Positions 21,642 to 35,098 are shown, counted from the first letter of the stretch. The stretch is DNA of 64,000 nucleotides from Trametopsis cervina (GCA_022385755.1 MU278351.1:746638-810637); one strand, 5' to 3'. The notes: generated by a model from the sequence alone, not told the origin. Numbers and translations are program-made.

Positions 21642-22754
21642 CTACAAGTACTTCTTGAACCATGCGACAGTCTGGTCGAGCGCACCATTGAATGCTTCAA
21701 CGACCTCAGAGATGGCAAAATTAGGGCGCGCCGCGAATCCGTGCACAGTGCCTGAAGAATGAGGAGTCAAAAGTGATGCAGTGCGTGAGGTCGGCGCAGG
21801 CTGTACCTTTGTAGTCTACGAACTCGTACTCAATGTATTCAGGCTTACCCTTACGTCCAGCAAAATGAGCCTCTGCTTGATCTCGTAGAGGCTTTTTGAA
21901 TGTCATATCGTCTGAGTGGGGGAAGACGTCGGTGAATTGAGCGTTCATCGAGGGTGATAAAATAGACATACCCTCTGCACATGCCCATGATGAAGGGACT
22001 TTGATTGCCTCCACCTCAGCAAGGGTGACTCTGCCTGGGTGAGCGATGACAATCGCGTCAAACAGGCCGGCGGACCCTAGGCGAACTGCCATAGCGCCGC
22101 CAAAGCAGTATCTATGTGTCTTCCAACGTGAGCACATCTTTAGCCTTTCAGCACGCGACAACATACCCGACTGCCCCAATCTTAGTGTATTTCTTCTCTT
22201 CTTTGAGCTTCTTTACGAACTGTAGAGAGGTGAATTAGCGACCGGCAATCCAAACCACCATAAGCACACATCGTACTGACAGCAGCGGCGCGAGCATCCA
22301 CGACACTTGCACGTAGAGCGTAGAACTTGTGCAACCGGGTCACTACCAAGAAGAGGAAGCGCAACTTATTGAAGAACGATGTGTTCTCCCCGGGTCGTTG
22401 GGCAACCAGAGGCTCCATTTCATCCGCTTCGACCGGAGGTCCTTCTACATAGCCGAGAAACGGTGTCCAACGCCATGCAGGTCACAGAAGTAGCAAGAGC
22501 GACGCACCTGGAGCGAAGATGTCCGGAATCCATACATCACATCCTACGGATGTCGACAATGTGTCGGCGATAATTTTCGAGTTCTTGAGAGGCAGGCCGA
22601 AGATATCTGTCAAGAGTACAATAGCACGAGAGGACTGCTCGATGTTTCCTTCGGCAGCTGACGGCGCCGCATGGAAGTAAGCTCCATCGACCAGAGTTCC
22701 TTCCGGCTCTCCAGGTAGGACATATCCCTGCGTGCAGTGTTCACAGCTCGCCAT
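21642..22754 (-). CDS. Dienelactone hydrolase family protein, copy 1
   Basis: Six exons (minus): 22754-22508, 22444-22281, 22219-22167, 22111-21972, 21911-21807, 21751-21642; 272 aa. Dienelactone hydrolases are small alpha/beta-hydrolases with a Cys-Asp-His triad. Visible are the N-terminal MASCEHCTQGYVLPGEPEG signature of fungal members, DIFGLPLKNSK, the nucleophile motif GAVGYCFGGAMAV (Cys), the region around CAEDDMTF expected to carry the acid residue, and the His motif GTVHGFAARP. Length is normal. In fungi these proteins are often called AIM2-like; the physiological substrate is unknown. It is the downstream member of a head-to-tail pair with the gene at 23399-24491. An in-frame ATG at 22760 adds two residues. 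Confidence 0.9.
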
Positions 22755-23398
22755 GTTCATAGGTAAGGTAGAAAAGGCGAAGCCTTCAGGACCGTGATGG
22801 TTCCCGAGTTCAGGCTGCTCCGTTTGAACTTGTTGGTGTCCAAATGCCCATTGTTCATGCGACTATCTGCTTAGCGGTGTTTGGGCATACCGACCTAACC
22901 CACTGTACTCTTCCAAGCCGTCTTTATATTTCTACATAGAACGAGTTTGGACATTCCAACTATGCGAATGTCACTGGATCTTACAGAATATCGAAAGGCG
23001 AAGACCCGGGCCACTCCTGCACGCTGATTTGCAGTAATGATCTGCACTTTCTGAGCAAGAAGGATACATTACTATTGCGGATAGTGATGTATGAAGAGAA
23101 AACGGAGATGCAAGAAGCTTATCTATCAGTCGCAATATCTAGCGACTTAAACGTGCGAGCTGGGACAATACACGCGGTACGATAATTTGTGAACCTGTGG
23201 TGGTTGTGCATAGTCTGCTGGAAAGTATCAGTGGACGGCCACTAGTCGGGGATGAAACGCAAAAGTGACACTGTTCATTATGGTATCATGAGCTATATGA
23301 CGGGATCCTATATGGAAGTCACGTCAGATACAAATATTCTTCCAACTTATCATTGAATCGAACTTACTAATGGGCTGGTTATGAAGGGCTAAGAAGAT
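22755..23398. other. Promoter of dienelactone hydrolase copy 1 / 3' flank of copy 2
   Basis: 644 bp between the tandem paralogs. It has no ORF of note. It was presumably part of the duplicated unit but no longer resembles the upstream region of copy 2 by eye. Confidence 0.45.
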
Positions 23399-24491
23399 CT
23401 ACAAGTACTTCTTGAACCAGTTCTCAGTCTGATTGAGGGCGCCTTTGTACGCTTCGACAACCTCGGGGATAGCGAGATTGGGACGAGCCGCAAAACCATG
23501 CACAGTACCTGCAATTAAATGATCAGAGATGAAAATTCAAGAGGGCATAGGCGGCGTACCTTTGTAGTCATTGAATTCGTATTCGACGTAATCCGACTTT
23601 TCCTTACGTGCAGCAAATACAGCCTCGGCCTCGTCGCGCAGAGGCTTTTTGAAGCTCATGTCATCTGGATCATCCGTTGTGAGTAAATAAGCACAGTTTG
23701 TGCGCGTGGACCGTCACCTTCAGCACATGCCCAGGACGCAGGTACTTTGATTGCTTTGATTTGCTCGATGGAATTGCCCCCCGGGTGAGCAATGACGATC
23801 GCGTCGAAGAGGTCAGAGGATCCGAGGCGAATAGCCACAGAGCCTCCGAAGCAGTAGCTGGCCCACAGGAAGTATAAGACATGTGTGAAAAACTTTTGCG
23901 ACTATTGACATACCCAACAGCACCAATCTTTGCATACTTCTTCTCCTCTTTGAGCTTCTTCACGAACTATCAAACTCATATGGGCGATCGTCCCGACGGG
24001 ATAAGTATGCAAGACTCACATCGGCCGCACGAGGGTCCACGACGGCAGGACGAACAGCAATGAACGAAAATAACCGCGTCAGCGCGAGGAAAAAGAAGCG
24101 CAATTTGTTGGTCAACGTGAATTTGTCTCCCGGTCGTTGTGGAACGAGAGGCTCGAGTTCGTGGACAGTGACTGGCGGTGAGCCTGCAGAAGGTGTGCCC
24201 AGTCCAGTCATTACTGTTATAGTAGGAGGGCTGAAATACGGAAGACTGACCAGCAAAAAGATCCGGGACCCACACGTCGCAGCCGACGCGCTTCGATAAT
24301 TCATCTGCGATGAGTTTCGAGTTTTTCAGAGGTAGGCCGAAGATATCTGTTAACAGCACAATGGCACGGGACGGTGTCTGCTCTGAAGAGTCGGAGGCCG
24401 GAGCAGCATGGAGGTAAGCTCCGTCTACTATAACACCTTCGGGCTCGCCTGATAGGATATGTCCTTGGGTACACTGTTCACAGCTGGCCAT
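23399..24491 (-). CDS. Dienelactone hydrolase family protein, copy 2
   Basis: Six exons (minus): 24491-24251, 24183-24020, 23966-23914, 23857-23718, 23664-23560, 23508-23399; 270 aa. Same family as its neighbour: MASCEQCTQGHILSGEPEG, DIFGLPLKNSK, nucleophile GAVGYCFGGSVAI, GTVHGFAARP and the C-terminus WFKKYL are all shared. Exons 2-6 have exactly the same lengths (164, 53, 140, 105, 110 nt) and phases as copy 1, while introns differ in sequence and length; the first exon is 6 nt shorter. This shows a tandem gene duplication followed by purifying selection on both copies. Both copies keep the catalytic Cys and His, so both are probably active. Confidence 0.9.
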
Positions 24492-25144
24492 TTTGACGAG
24501 GGAGTTGTTGCTGGGTGATGTGGGAAGAGTCGAACCACGGTTTATAAAGAATTCTCTGCAACAGCATTCGTGTACATGCGGCTTGGAATATTTGAGTGTG
24601 GCGTGCACGCGCCGGTCTGAGAGCCATGATGACAGAAGCGCCCGTTTTCACTTCTGATTCCGAGCGTCGGGGCCATTGACTGTACTGGAACGACAAAATT
24701 AGATCAACCTACCAAGATTGCGACAAAGACATTACAGTACCTTACGTATACATTCGGCGACGTAACCGCACAACCTCAAACTATGTGGAGAAAGAAGTTC
24801 TTCGATGCGGATAGAGGTTTCAACTTTGTTACTCCGCCCCTCCAATCTGCGGGCAGTCGTTTCGAAATATACCTACAGTTTTATTGGTTGCTGTCTGAGT
24901 TAGCGGCAAGACGTTATATACACAATGTCGCGAAGAGCACAGGGTCCCAATGAAAGATAGATGCATATAGGCGCGCTCCGTAGTGAGACTCACTTCACAG
25001 TATCATGCCCCAAGAAGCGGCAGGTAAAAGTGTATACCATAAACAATATTGCTCCAAGTGTAAGGGAAGAAACGCAATGCACAAATGGATTTGTCACCTG
25101 GACATATCTGCAGTAGTTGGAAGCCTTCTTCAATATTGTTTAGA
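24492..25144. other. Intergenic region, no gene seen
   Basis: Contains the promoter of dienelactone hydrolase copy 2 and the 3' flank of the transporter-transferase gene. No recognisable ORF. Confidence 0.45.
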
Positions 25145-28104
25145 TCACCATGGAATGCCCTGTCGTGCTGCAGACTGATTCAATAGGAATCTCACATCCT
25201 CGATGTGTCGCGGTTCGCCTCGCCAGGCGCCGTCTGGCCCTTTTTCGCCCCAGTGAAAGGTATGGAACGTATCGACCTCGAAACCGTCCTTCCACTTCTC
25301 GCGTACAAACGTTGCGTTGAAAGGCGGTTGCCATATCCACCACTGCCAAAAAAACAGATCTTCAATGTCCGGCAGAATAAACAAGAATATGCTACGCACG
25401 TGGTCGACATATAGTATTGGATCTTCTGGCGGCGAGACGAGATGAACGGCGGTAGGAGTGGCGATTTCTAGGAAACAGTTCGTTTCCAGAAACAAACCGA
25501 GAACTTCCATAAAGGCTTGCCGGTGGCGCCCAGGGATGTAGACTGTATCCGCGGAGCCTCCAATGAACCGTACCCCTTTCGTTAGTGATGCAAGGTGCTC
25601 TCGCATGGCGGACGGAACTTTCTCGTATGCTCGCATACACACCCCGACACCTACGTGAGGCTCTCTTCGGAGCAGTAGATCAGTCACTGAATAAACTTTT
25701 GTGTACGGTAGAGCTTACCCCCACCTAATGATTCATATTAGCAAAGCCTCCTACAATGAACGTGTCCTTTGTACGCACCACCAGTCAGGTCCCCAATGAC
25801 GCCATTTCTCAATGAAGTTTGTTGCCGGGTCAGGCGAGATATTAGCCGGGGGTGGGTGGCGACTTTTGTTGTGAGCGTCGATCATAGCAGGATTAGGTAC
25901 GTATTGGCCAAACGGAGAATGATACCAGAAATAACGCTGATCAAACTGCTGGAGGCGTGGAACGTTAAGGAGCGTATCAAACGGCGCCCAGAGGTAACCA
26001 TCGTAGCAGTCATGCTCTTGCATCGCGGTATATAGCATGTGGTGTGCCATCTGTAATTACCTGTAAGCGACGTCCGGCAACCAAGCAGACACATACCCGT
26101 CCTGCCATCTTGTAGAAAGTCGGGTCAGAAAGGTCTTCATCGGATTCATAGGTATCTACGAGGACATCATACGAATGTCGGAAGCCTGCGTCTTCCCTAC
26201 TCCCAGGGCCTACAAAAACAATCTATGACAATGGTCAACTTCTAATAGGCCTGTAGGAAAACTTGCTTACATTTGGGAAGAACTCGGAATAGACTTCATG
26301 ATAGTAGTCCAGATTTACGTTGTATCTGGCATGACTGAAAAACACCACCAGAAGTACGTTATCAAAGGCATGATAGGTACGGTTTTTTGAAAGCTGCGTC
26401 CAAGAGTGCAAAGGTCTACGTTGGCATATGCTAGCCGTTAAGCTCTCCATGGTCTGCAAAACTGTGGGGACGTGGGGTTCTTCTTCAGTAGTCTGAGTAC
26501 CAGTATGGACCTGTTTTATTACGAGGAGCCATACACTGAGCGATATCAGAGCGGTGGCAGCAAAAGTTCGAAGTAACCAGTGAGGGCTCTAAAAGTTCAC
26601 AAGTGTCAGTCTGGTGACAGATATGAGGATAGCATGAACTACAGTACCGTATCCTTTTCATGCTCGTTGCCGAGCTGTGCATTATGGGCAGAGTATAGTA
26701 TGGCCGCAGTAACGGCAATAAAGGAGCCCAACACAATGCCTACCGTGTATGCATGTGATGTTGCAGCGATCACAGCTACGTAGATCGCTGGACTGGTTGA
26801 CATCAAAACACCAGCAGCAGCAGCACCGTAGTCTAGACACAGCTCTCAAACTGTGCATTTTACAGTAATCAGCAACTCACTATAGATGCACGCGAGTAAC
26901 GTGAGGTCTAACGTTGCTTGTGCGAGACTTTGCATGAGCTTTTCGGATCCGGCCTGAGAGACTGCTTGAAGTCGGTGAATTGTCTTCAATGGATGTTCAG
27001 CCGTGAGCGTAGTGACGGTGAACGTAATAGCAAAAATTATGATGTGTAAGAGTCCTGGAGATATACTGTGTACGCGGGTATACGTCTGAACACGTGTCAG
27101 TGTTTCAAGCTGAGGGGAATAAAACGCGTAAACGCACGTATTCCATACACAGGAAATAGATAGATGTGGCGAGTATTGTGGCACAAATTAGTTGGACAGA
27201 TTCCGATGGCGCATGGCTTGTTCTGGTACTAATCTTGAATGATCGGGTTCATTCAGTGACCTCCCTCTCACAAAGGATACGGACGCATACCTGCAAGATA
27301 GTGTATCCAGATACCTGCAGGTGACGTTAGCGTCAGCTCGTATTCATTGTGCAGAAGACCCACCTGGAGGAGTATACTTTGCCATTGAGATAATGTGGAA
27401 GATTTTGACAGAAATAGATAAGATGATAGTAATATAAGCGGCGTTGCTACTGATCCCGCGAGGTATCGCGTGAAAGGGTCCAGCATACGTTCGCCGATTT
27501 CATGCTGGGTCATGGAGAAGATAGCTCAGGCAGATGCAAAGCTTGCCATAGGAATTACGACGTACGTTCATTCGGTACAATATGAAGAATGAGGAAGAGA
27601 GGAGAGCAAGTGCCCACGCCATTGACGGTGATATTCGCGGTCCATGGTTTGCATATGTCCGCGGTCTCTCATCTATTTCAGAGCTGCGCGTTCGTGAGCG
27701 GGTGCGGCTATACACAGGCAAATGTTGCTGCTTCGAAGCAGCACTAAGACCTGTGGGCCACCACCGCTGGCCTAGGAAATACACGGTGCTGAGCAGGAGC
27801 TTGATTGCTTCCGTCAAGACCTCACTCCGCGCCGGAGGAGACGCTGGCAGAACGTCCGAAGCTTTGTTTCGCAGCCATTCATTCGTAGTCCACAAAATGA
27901 CCAGGGCAACCTGTTACAAGAATGCCAATGGTGCGAGATGCACGGGGCGGCGAGCGTAAGTCTTGGTAACAAACTTAAGGGAACCAGAGCAACTATGCCG
28001 CGAACGCTCACCGGGAGTTTTCGAATTCTTGTCCATACATCTAGGTGGTTGTGCTTGCGTCCGCCTTCCGCTTTCTCCATCTCTCCATGATAAGAGTCTA
28101 CCAT
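25145..28104 (-). CDS. Candidate fusion: nucleotide-sugar-transporter-like module plus glycosyltransferase-like domain
   Basis: Model with 13 exons (minus): 28104-28012, 27910-27566, 27504-27364, 27314-27291, 27233-27138, 27085-26881, 26832-26648, 26588-26271, 26222-26097, 26050-25779, 25724-25719, 25664-25400, 25342-25145; 757 aa. The first ~400 residues carry many hydrophobic helices and traits of nucleotide-sugar transporters (EVLTEAIKLLLS, ALLSSSFFILYRMN, QWQSILLQ). The next ~340 residues start with a helix (RTFAATALISLSVWLLVI) and form a soluble domain with DNVLLVVFFSHARYN, YDGYLWAPFDTLLNV, RFIGGSADTVYIPGRHRQ and VDTFHTFHWG. I take this as glycosyltransferase-like, but the family is not certain. 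The join uses donor 26647 and acceptor 26589; unspliced, the first part would stop after EKDTVL. Exon 11 has 6 nt. The N-terminus before 27910 is the weakest part, since a full first helix is missing. Confidence 0.62.
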
Positions 28105-28447
28105 GGGAAAAGGCCAAGTGAAGGCGATGGTCGATGGTCGCTGCCAACACGCCTCTTCTCTTGGGTTTCGGCGTCACGGTCACCGAGTGCCAGCGCCAAG
28201 CCGCTGCCGGCGAGATCAACTGTTCGCCTGCACACTTTGGATGACCGCAACAAGAAACATCTCATAAATCTACATCTAGAGGACAAATTCTACATGTATG
28301 ATAAATCACAAAATCCTGTTTTACGAGCGGTTGTAATAACGCTGAGAATACAAATTGGTTACGCCAATTGGAAGCCTGTTGAATCCGCAGGCATTTCAAT
28401 GTAAGTTTGAGGGTCAATGTATGATGCCCTCCGTAAGGCTTTCAGAG
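28105..28447. other. Short intergenic region
   Basis: Between the start of the fusion gene and the stop of the DAHP synthase gene, both on the minus strand. It holds the promoter of the former. Nothing else seen. Confidence 0.45.
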
Positions 28448-29937
<1,490 letters not shown>

Positions 29938-30461
29938 TGATAATTCTGCCACTGAGATGAGAGGAATAGGGAAGAGGGGCGTTAGGATAGAACAATAAGG
30001 ACGCCTTTATATACGTACTTTTACTACGTTTGACTAGCCGAGAAGATCAGGGGAAGCAAGATGGTGTGTGAAGAGAGTGATCCGGGCGCGTACTTGAGCC
30101 AGTGAACGCGCGAAAGAACGTGGGTGCAACAAATATCCACTAAACTGGGGTCGTGAACACGAGTATTGTTGGTGGATTTAGGGTGACCTTGGAGATTGAC
30201 CGAGCAAACGGTAAAGATGAGAGCTTTTGAGACCTTGAGGAGTGGGTTAGGGTGCAAAACATTTTGACCAGCTCGAAGTACTAGTCATACTCACTTATTG
30301 GGCGCCTATGCAATACCCGCCGCACGTGCCATGACCGATCATGGCGTCTATTGTCTACTGCCAGCTCGAGACTGGCTGCCGCTTCAAGTTATTCCTCTAC
30401 ACTCCTCCAACACCTGCAAACCCCGTACACGCGTTCTTTTGTCTACTCATCTCACGATATC
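29938..30461. other. Divergent intergenic region (DAHP synthase / TIM9)
   Basis: 524 bp between divergent start codons, so it contains both promoters. No extra gene recognised. Confidence 0.45.
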
Positions 30462-30909
30462 ATGGATTTGTCTCAGTTGAATCCCGCCGAGCAGGCGCAC
30501 ATGTCAAAAATCATTGAGAAGAAACAGGTGTGCAATGCCGCCTCGATCACTCGCCAGAGTTATCTAACGAAGTTTGAACCAGATGCAAGACTTCCTGCGG
30601 ATGTACTCTAACCTTGTAGAACGGTGTTTCACCGCGTGCTGTAACGACTTTACGTCAAAAGCACTCTCCTCGAAAGAGGTCAGTCGCCGAACACCTCTGC
30701 TCACGGCCTACCAGCATATACACGTACTGACCGTTAACTCGCTCTCAGGAACAATGTGTCTTGAACTGCACGGACAAGTTCCTCAAACATTCTGAGCGTG
30801 TAGGAGCGAGGTTTGCAGAGCAGAATGCTGGTACGTCATCATATGCAAAGCATTCAAAGACAGGCCATACTGACCAACATTAGAAATGATGGGTGGCTCG
30901 GGAAAATAG
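30462..30909 (+). CDS. TIM9: Mitochondrial small Tim chaperone Tim9
   Basis: Exons 30462-30527, 30583-30678, 30749-30830, 30884-30909; 89 aa. Tim9 pairs with Tim10 in the intermembrane space and escorts hydrophobic proteins to the inner membrane. The sequence contains the twin CX3C motif (CFTAC about residues 37-41 and CVLNC about 57-61) with 15 residues between, and the Tim9 hallmarks [16 protein letters not shown] and [16 protein letters not shown]. Length matches the family. Two intron positions flank the segment containing the first CX3C motif. Confidence 0.95.
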
Positions 30910-31294
30910 ACGGACATTATCATATCTCTTCACGTCGTTAAGTATACAGCTACGTAATATTTCTACTAAAATTGCATGCCCCCCTTTCCACCAGCCCTCT
31001 TAGGCCCCGCACTATACGATTGGGTACCGTGGGTACTCTATGCAGCACTCGGCGCAAAGTCTGGGAACTGTTGGCAGTTTGCCCGGGTGATTGGTTTCCT
31101 CGCTAATCCTAACCAGTCGCAGCCCAATACGCATGTGTATACTTCACCTCAAGAATCCTAGTGCCCATTCCACATATTAAATAATACTACACGGGTATGG
31201 TAGATTCGTCGACCAGCCGCATCCAGTGGATGCAGCGGTGCACAACCAGATACAAACGAGAAAACCGTGCGACAACGTCACTTCCTGGCATAGA
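30910..31294. other. Convergent 3' intergenic region
   Basis: Between the stops of TIM9 and the peroxiredoxin gene. A 61-codon plus-strand ORF at 30976 has no family similarity and is probably not a gene. Confidence 0.45.
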
Positions 31295-32075
31295 TCAGCC
31301 TTGGACGATAGGTGCTGCAGACTCCTCGGCCGTCGGCGCATCACTTGTAGCCGGTTTCTGTGACTCCTTTTCGAACGTGTCCAGCCACTTGTTAACAAAC
31401 TTGACATGTGCGCTGAAGTTCACGGTGGAGTCGAGGACGTCCCTAGACACGATATTCAGTGGACCCGACATTGAAGACTGGAGATCAGCGCACAGACCTT
31501 ACGATGCCCTTGGAATCGATCATGAAGGTGACACGACCATCGACAAGTCCGAGAATACCCTTGCCTACGCTATAGGCCTTGCGAGCTTCGTGTTTAGTAT
31601 CGCTAAGGACGGGGTACTGTGTAGTTGACGGTAATGAGCACCAGGGGCATTGTCTACAACACCATGACCCTCACATTCAGCTTTTCCTTTTCGACAAACT
31701 CCTTTTGTTTCTCAACGGGGTCGGCACTGATGCCAATCACCTTGGCTCTGTTGGTCTTGAACACTTCCCTTCCTGCGTTGAAGATGTACGTCGTCAGGGC
31801 TCTTGGTCTGAGTCGACATTCGAATATTTTGACATACCCGCAACGGCATCCCTGAACTCGCAGGCTTCCTTCGTGCATCCATACGATCCTGAGAACAGAG
31901 CATGAGGAGAAGCCACGGAATTGGTAGGATATCTGCACCTACCAGCCTTTGGGTAGAAGAACAGAGCGGTGGGTACGCCCTCGTTAGCTGCGTTCAGCGT
32001 ATATGATTGTCCGTCATAGTTGAGCAGCGTGATTTCAGGAGCGGGCTTTCCGATGAGAACGTGTTGGCGGCCCAT
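31295..32075 (-). CDS. Peroxiredoxin of the BCP / thiol peroxidase type
   Basis: Five exons (minus): 32075-31943, 31888-31838, 31772-31675, 31616-31498, 31442-31295; 182 aa. Such proteins reduce hydrogen and organic peroxides with a reactive cysteine; fungal homologs (Dot5-like) can be nuclear. The AhpC/TSA fold is seen in MGRQHVLIGKPAPEI, ALFFYPKAG, then SYGCTKEACEFRD with the peroxidatic Cys in GCT and a second Cys five residues later, KVIGISADPVEKQKEF and YPVLSDTKHEARKAY. The usual TPGCT is SYGCT here. The C-terminal tail (~35 residues) is acidic and Ala/Pro-rich. Upstream sequence stays open in frame before 32075, so a longer start or another exon is possible. Confidence 0.85.
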
Positions 32076-32964
32076 AGCTGGTCTTTGCTTTCCAAAGCCG
32101 AGAAAGTCGGTTAGGTTACGAACTATAGGGAGAGGTATGTGGTGAGTGTGCGGCAGCTGTGACAAGCTGTGTGAAACGAGCCTTATATGATGGACATGTT
32201 GCCAATGTGCTCCCGGATACAAGGCCGCTGGAACTGGTCCGGAACAGGTGGGAACAGGCTGGAAAATCCCATGGTCGTGACTGCGACTGAACAATGGCCA
32301 GACCGGGCTTCCAGATGTAAACGTACCATCTGCGCATGTCGTTGCTGCGTATTTCAGGGTTGAACGCCTCACAAACAGGTAACAACGCCGGCATGACGAT
32401 AAGATGACTACTGAACCTTACATTGCCGCTTTAGCATTTGCATTGTAATTGCAGTCGTGCACTAGGTTGCCAGTTCAAGTTGCAATTGAGTAGCCAAAGC
32501 TACATACGAGGGCAGAAGTTGGCTGGGAATGTCACGGAGCTTTCTCAGGTGAAGCATTACACGTGTATTGCTATTGCACCCGTGCTCACTACGCTAGATC
32601 ATTGCCTCCGGCCATAGATATCGACGACCGCATCGTCCAACTTGGTCTCAATATTCATCACCGACGGTCTGCATCACAAATGAGACTGAACCTATGATTT
32701 ACTGCACCGAGGTCGCTTCGCTTGAGCACATCCCACAGTGATGCAGCAGATAATAGAGTCGTGGAGGCGACCACGTACGCCTGATTCTGGCTGCAATGAA
32801 GGACCGGCCCTACCGGCTACTCAGTCATTCTGATCGGCCGTCGTTCGCGAAGGTGGGTTTGCATGCCTCTCTGGTCAGTTGAGCTGCTCCCCGGCTCTGA
32901 TATAAGGGTATGGAGTAATGCAGCCTACGGTTGTTCTCTTTCTCACCACCATCTGCCACTAGGC
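32076..32964. other. Divergent intergenic region (peroxiredoxin / CoA ligase)
   Basis: 889 bp with two promoters. A minus-strand ORF at 32116-32394 could hold an additional 5' exon of the peroxiredoxin gene, but no start and splice combination is compelling. Confidence 0.4.
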
Positions 32965-35098
32965 ATGGTGTACTTCTCCTCCAGGTTCCCCAAACCGCCT
33001 CCGGTGCCCAATGCAAACATCCATGAATTGATGTTCAATGTACCCACTCCATCAGTCCCGGACTATACGCTGCACGTAGATGTGATCACGGGGCGTAAAA
33101 GGACGTTCTACGAGTTCAAAGAGGTCATCCGGGATGGTGCAACCGCTCTTGCATCTCCCATCTCTGACGGGGGTCTCGGGCTAAGTGCTCACAACAACGA
33201 CATTGTTGGAATATACAGCCACAATTGCATGGTGGGTGTCCAACCTCGTCCTTAATCGCCCCTGCCTATTCTGATCTCGTGTCGTGCAGGATTACATAGC
33301 GCTCGTGCACTCACTCCTGGTTCTAACCACTCCGTTCGCGCTGTATTCCGCCTATGGGACGGTGTTCGAGCTGACGAACTTGATGCGCACATGCATGCCG
33401 ACGAAGCTCTTTGTCCAGCCGTCACTTCTTTCCAATGCGCTGGCCGCGGCGAAGGAGATCGGTTTCCCCGAGGAGCGTATTTATATACTCGAAGGAAAGG
33501 CGGACGGAAGATGGAGCTTCCAGGACTTCGTAGATCACGCAAGGGCTCGTGCGATTCCTAGAGTGCCAATTAGACCCGCAAGCAAGAGTACCCTGGCTTA
33601 TCTGGTGTTCTCCAGCGGCACCACCGGCTTACCAAAAGGTTCGTATCATTCTGCTTCTGTATTGGTGTATCTAATGATAGTGGTCATCGTGCAGGAGTCA
33701 TGATATCCCATGGGAATATTTGGGCATTGATGTACGCAAACATAATACAGAAAGACGAAGAGGACAAGTTTCTCCAGGTCAGATGAATTTGCCCGTGTCG
33801 TGCACGATGGAAGACTGAAAACTCGTGCAGCCAGCCCCGCCAAAAGCACCGCCCGTGCATCTAATGTTCCTCCCATTCTACCACACGTACGGGCTGCACA
33901 TCTCGTGCTTCAGGGTCTTTGTTCAGCCCGTGACGAACGTAATTGTACCGAAATGGGACGTGGAACTCGTCCTTCGTGCGATACCTAAGTTTGTATCTCG
34001 ATCTCAAGTTCACATCTCTGTGTTTTGACCCACTGTTGTTATATTTCTCTGACCTCTCGTATCGCCCAGATATCGAGTGAACATCATCGCCCTCATCCCC
34101 TCCGCGATCCATCAGCTGGTGCACCATCCAATGGCTCGAAAGATCGACTGGAGCACAATTGTCAACGTGAATAGCGGCGCAGCATACCTCCCGCCCGCCC
34201 TCCAAGCCTTGTTCATGAAGTACGCCAAGAACCTCCCAGTGATGACAGAAGGTTTCCTTCCTCGTTCATATCCGCTCACGCACGGAAATGGCTTACACGT
34301 TTGTGGTCAGGGTATGGGATGTCCGAGCAGACGCTGAGCGCCATTAAGAAGCCCTACCCGGGCACACTGGGCGGTATCAGGCCGCCGCCAGGCTGCACGG
34401 GCATCCTCATTGCGGGGATGGAGGGCCGCATCATGCGTGCGGACGGGACGGACGCGGATTACGACGAGCCGGGCGAGCTGTGGGTACGTGGGGAGAACAT
34501 TTCGTCTGGATACTGGAAAAACGAGAAGGTGACGAAAGAGACTTTCGTCAATGGCTGGTTGCATACAGGAGACCACTTCAGAGCCGATAAGGACGGGTTC
34601 TTCTAGTACGCGCTGTGACCACTCTTCTTTGTGGCAATGTTTCTGATTGCGGTCTCGCGATGAAGCTTCGCTGACCGTGCAAAAGATACTCTCAAAGTGT
34701 CTGGTGCCCAAGTTTCGCCGAGCGAAGTCGAGGATGCGCTGCTCTCCCAGCCTGACGGGCTGATCACAGACGTCTGTGTCGCTGGCGTGAGTGGCGGTCG
34801 GACCAGCGACGAGAAGATTCCCCGAGCATGGGTGGTGCTCAGCGAAACCGGCCAAACGCGCGGTACGAATGAATCCATCGACATATTGGATCAGTGGGCG
34901 AAGAAGACGTTGAGTAGATACAAGTGGCTAAGAGGAGGATACGAAGTTGTTGACGCGGTGCGTGCATTTCGTTCCGAATATTCCGTGTTTCTGATCATAT
35001 GTACTGCGCAGATACCAAAGTCGCCTACTGGAAAGGTCCTGCGAAGGATACTGCAAGAACAGTACGAGCAGCGGCATGCGGCGCAGCCCAAATTGTAA
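32965..35098 (+). CDS. 4-coumarate-CoA-ligase-like acyl-activating enzyme
   Basis: Eight exons: 32965-33231, 33290-33638, 33695-33777, 33831-33988, 34070-34251, 34311-34605, 34666-34957, 35012-35098; 570 aa. ANL-superfamily enzymes adenylate a carboxylic acid and transfer it to CoA. Motifs in order: the phosphate-binding loop LVFSSGTTGLPKG, LPFYHTYGLH, YGMSEQT, GWLHTGDHFRADKDGFFYF, ADRAKDTLKVSG and the catalytic-lysine motif PKSPTGKVLRR. The protein ends in PKL, only a weak variant of a peroxisomal SKL signal. Substrate cannot be read from the sequence; it may be a phenylpropanoid or a fatty acid. The splice at 34605/34666 restores the expected YFADR motif, with an AAG acceptor. Confidence 0.92.

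Noticed and set aside
22700..24500. Possibility that the two dienelactone hydrolase genes are an assembly duplication
   Set aside because: Introns and many codons differ clearly, so they are real diverged paralogs.
24850..25100. Possible RNA gene between hydrolase copy 2 and the fusion gene
   Set aside because: No tRNA boxes, snRNA or snoRNA motifs could be identified.
26600..26660. Reading the transporter module as ending at the TAG after EKDTVL
   Set aside because: Possible, but then the next exon has no start codon; a 59-nt intron with a CTGAC branch site joins both parts in phase, so the fusion is preferred (kept as uncertain).
30976..31161. 61-codon ORF after TIM9
   Set aside because: No similarity or splice context; lies in a convergent 3' region.
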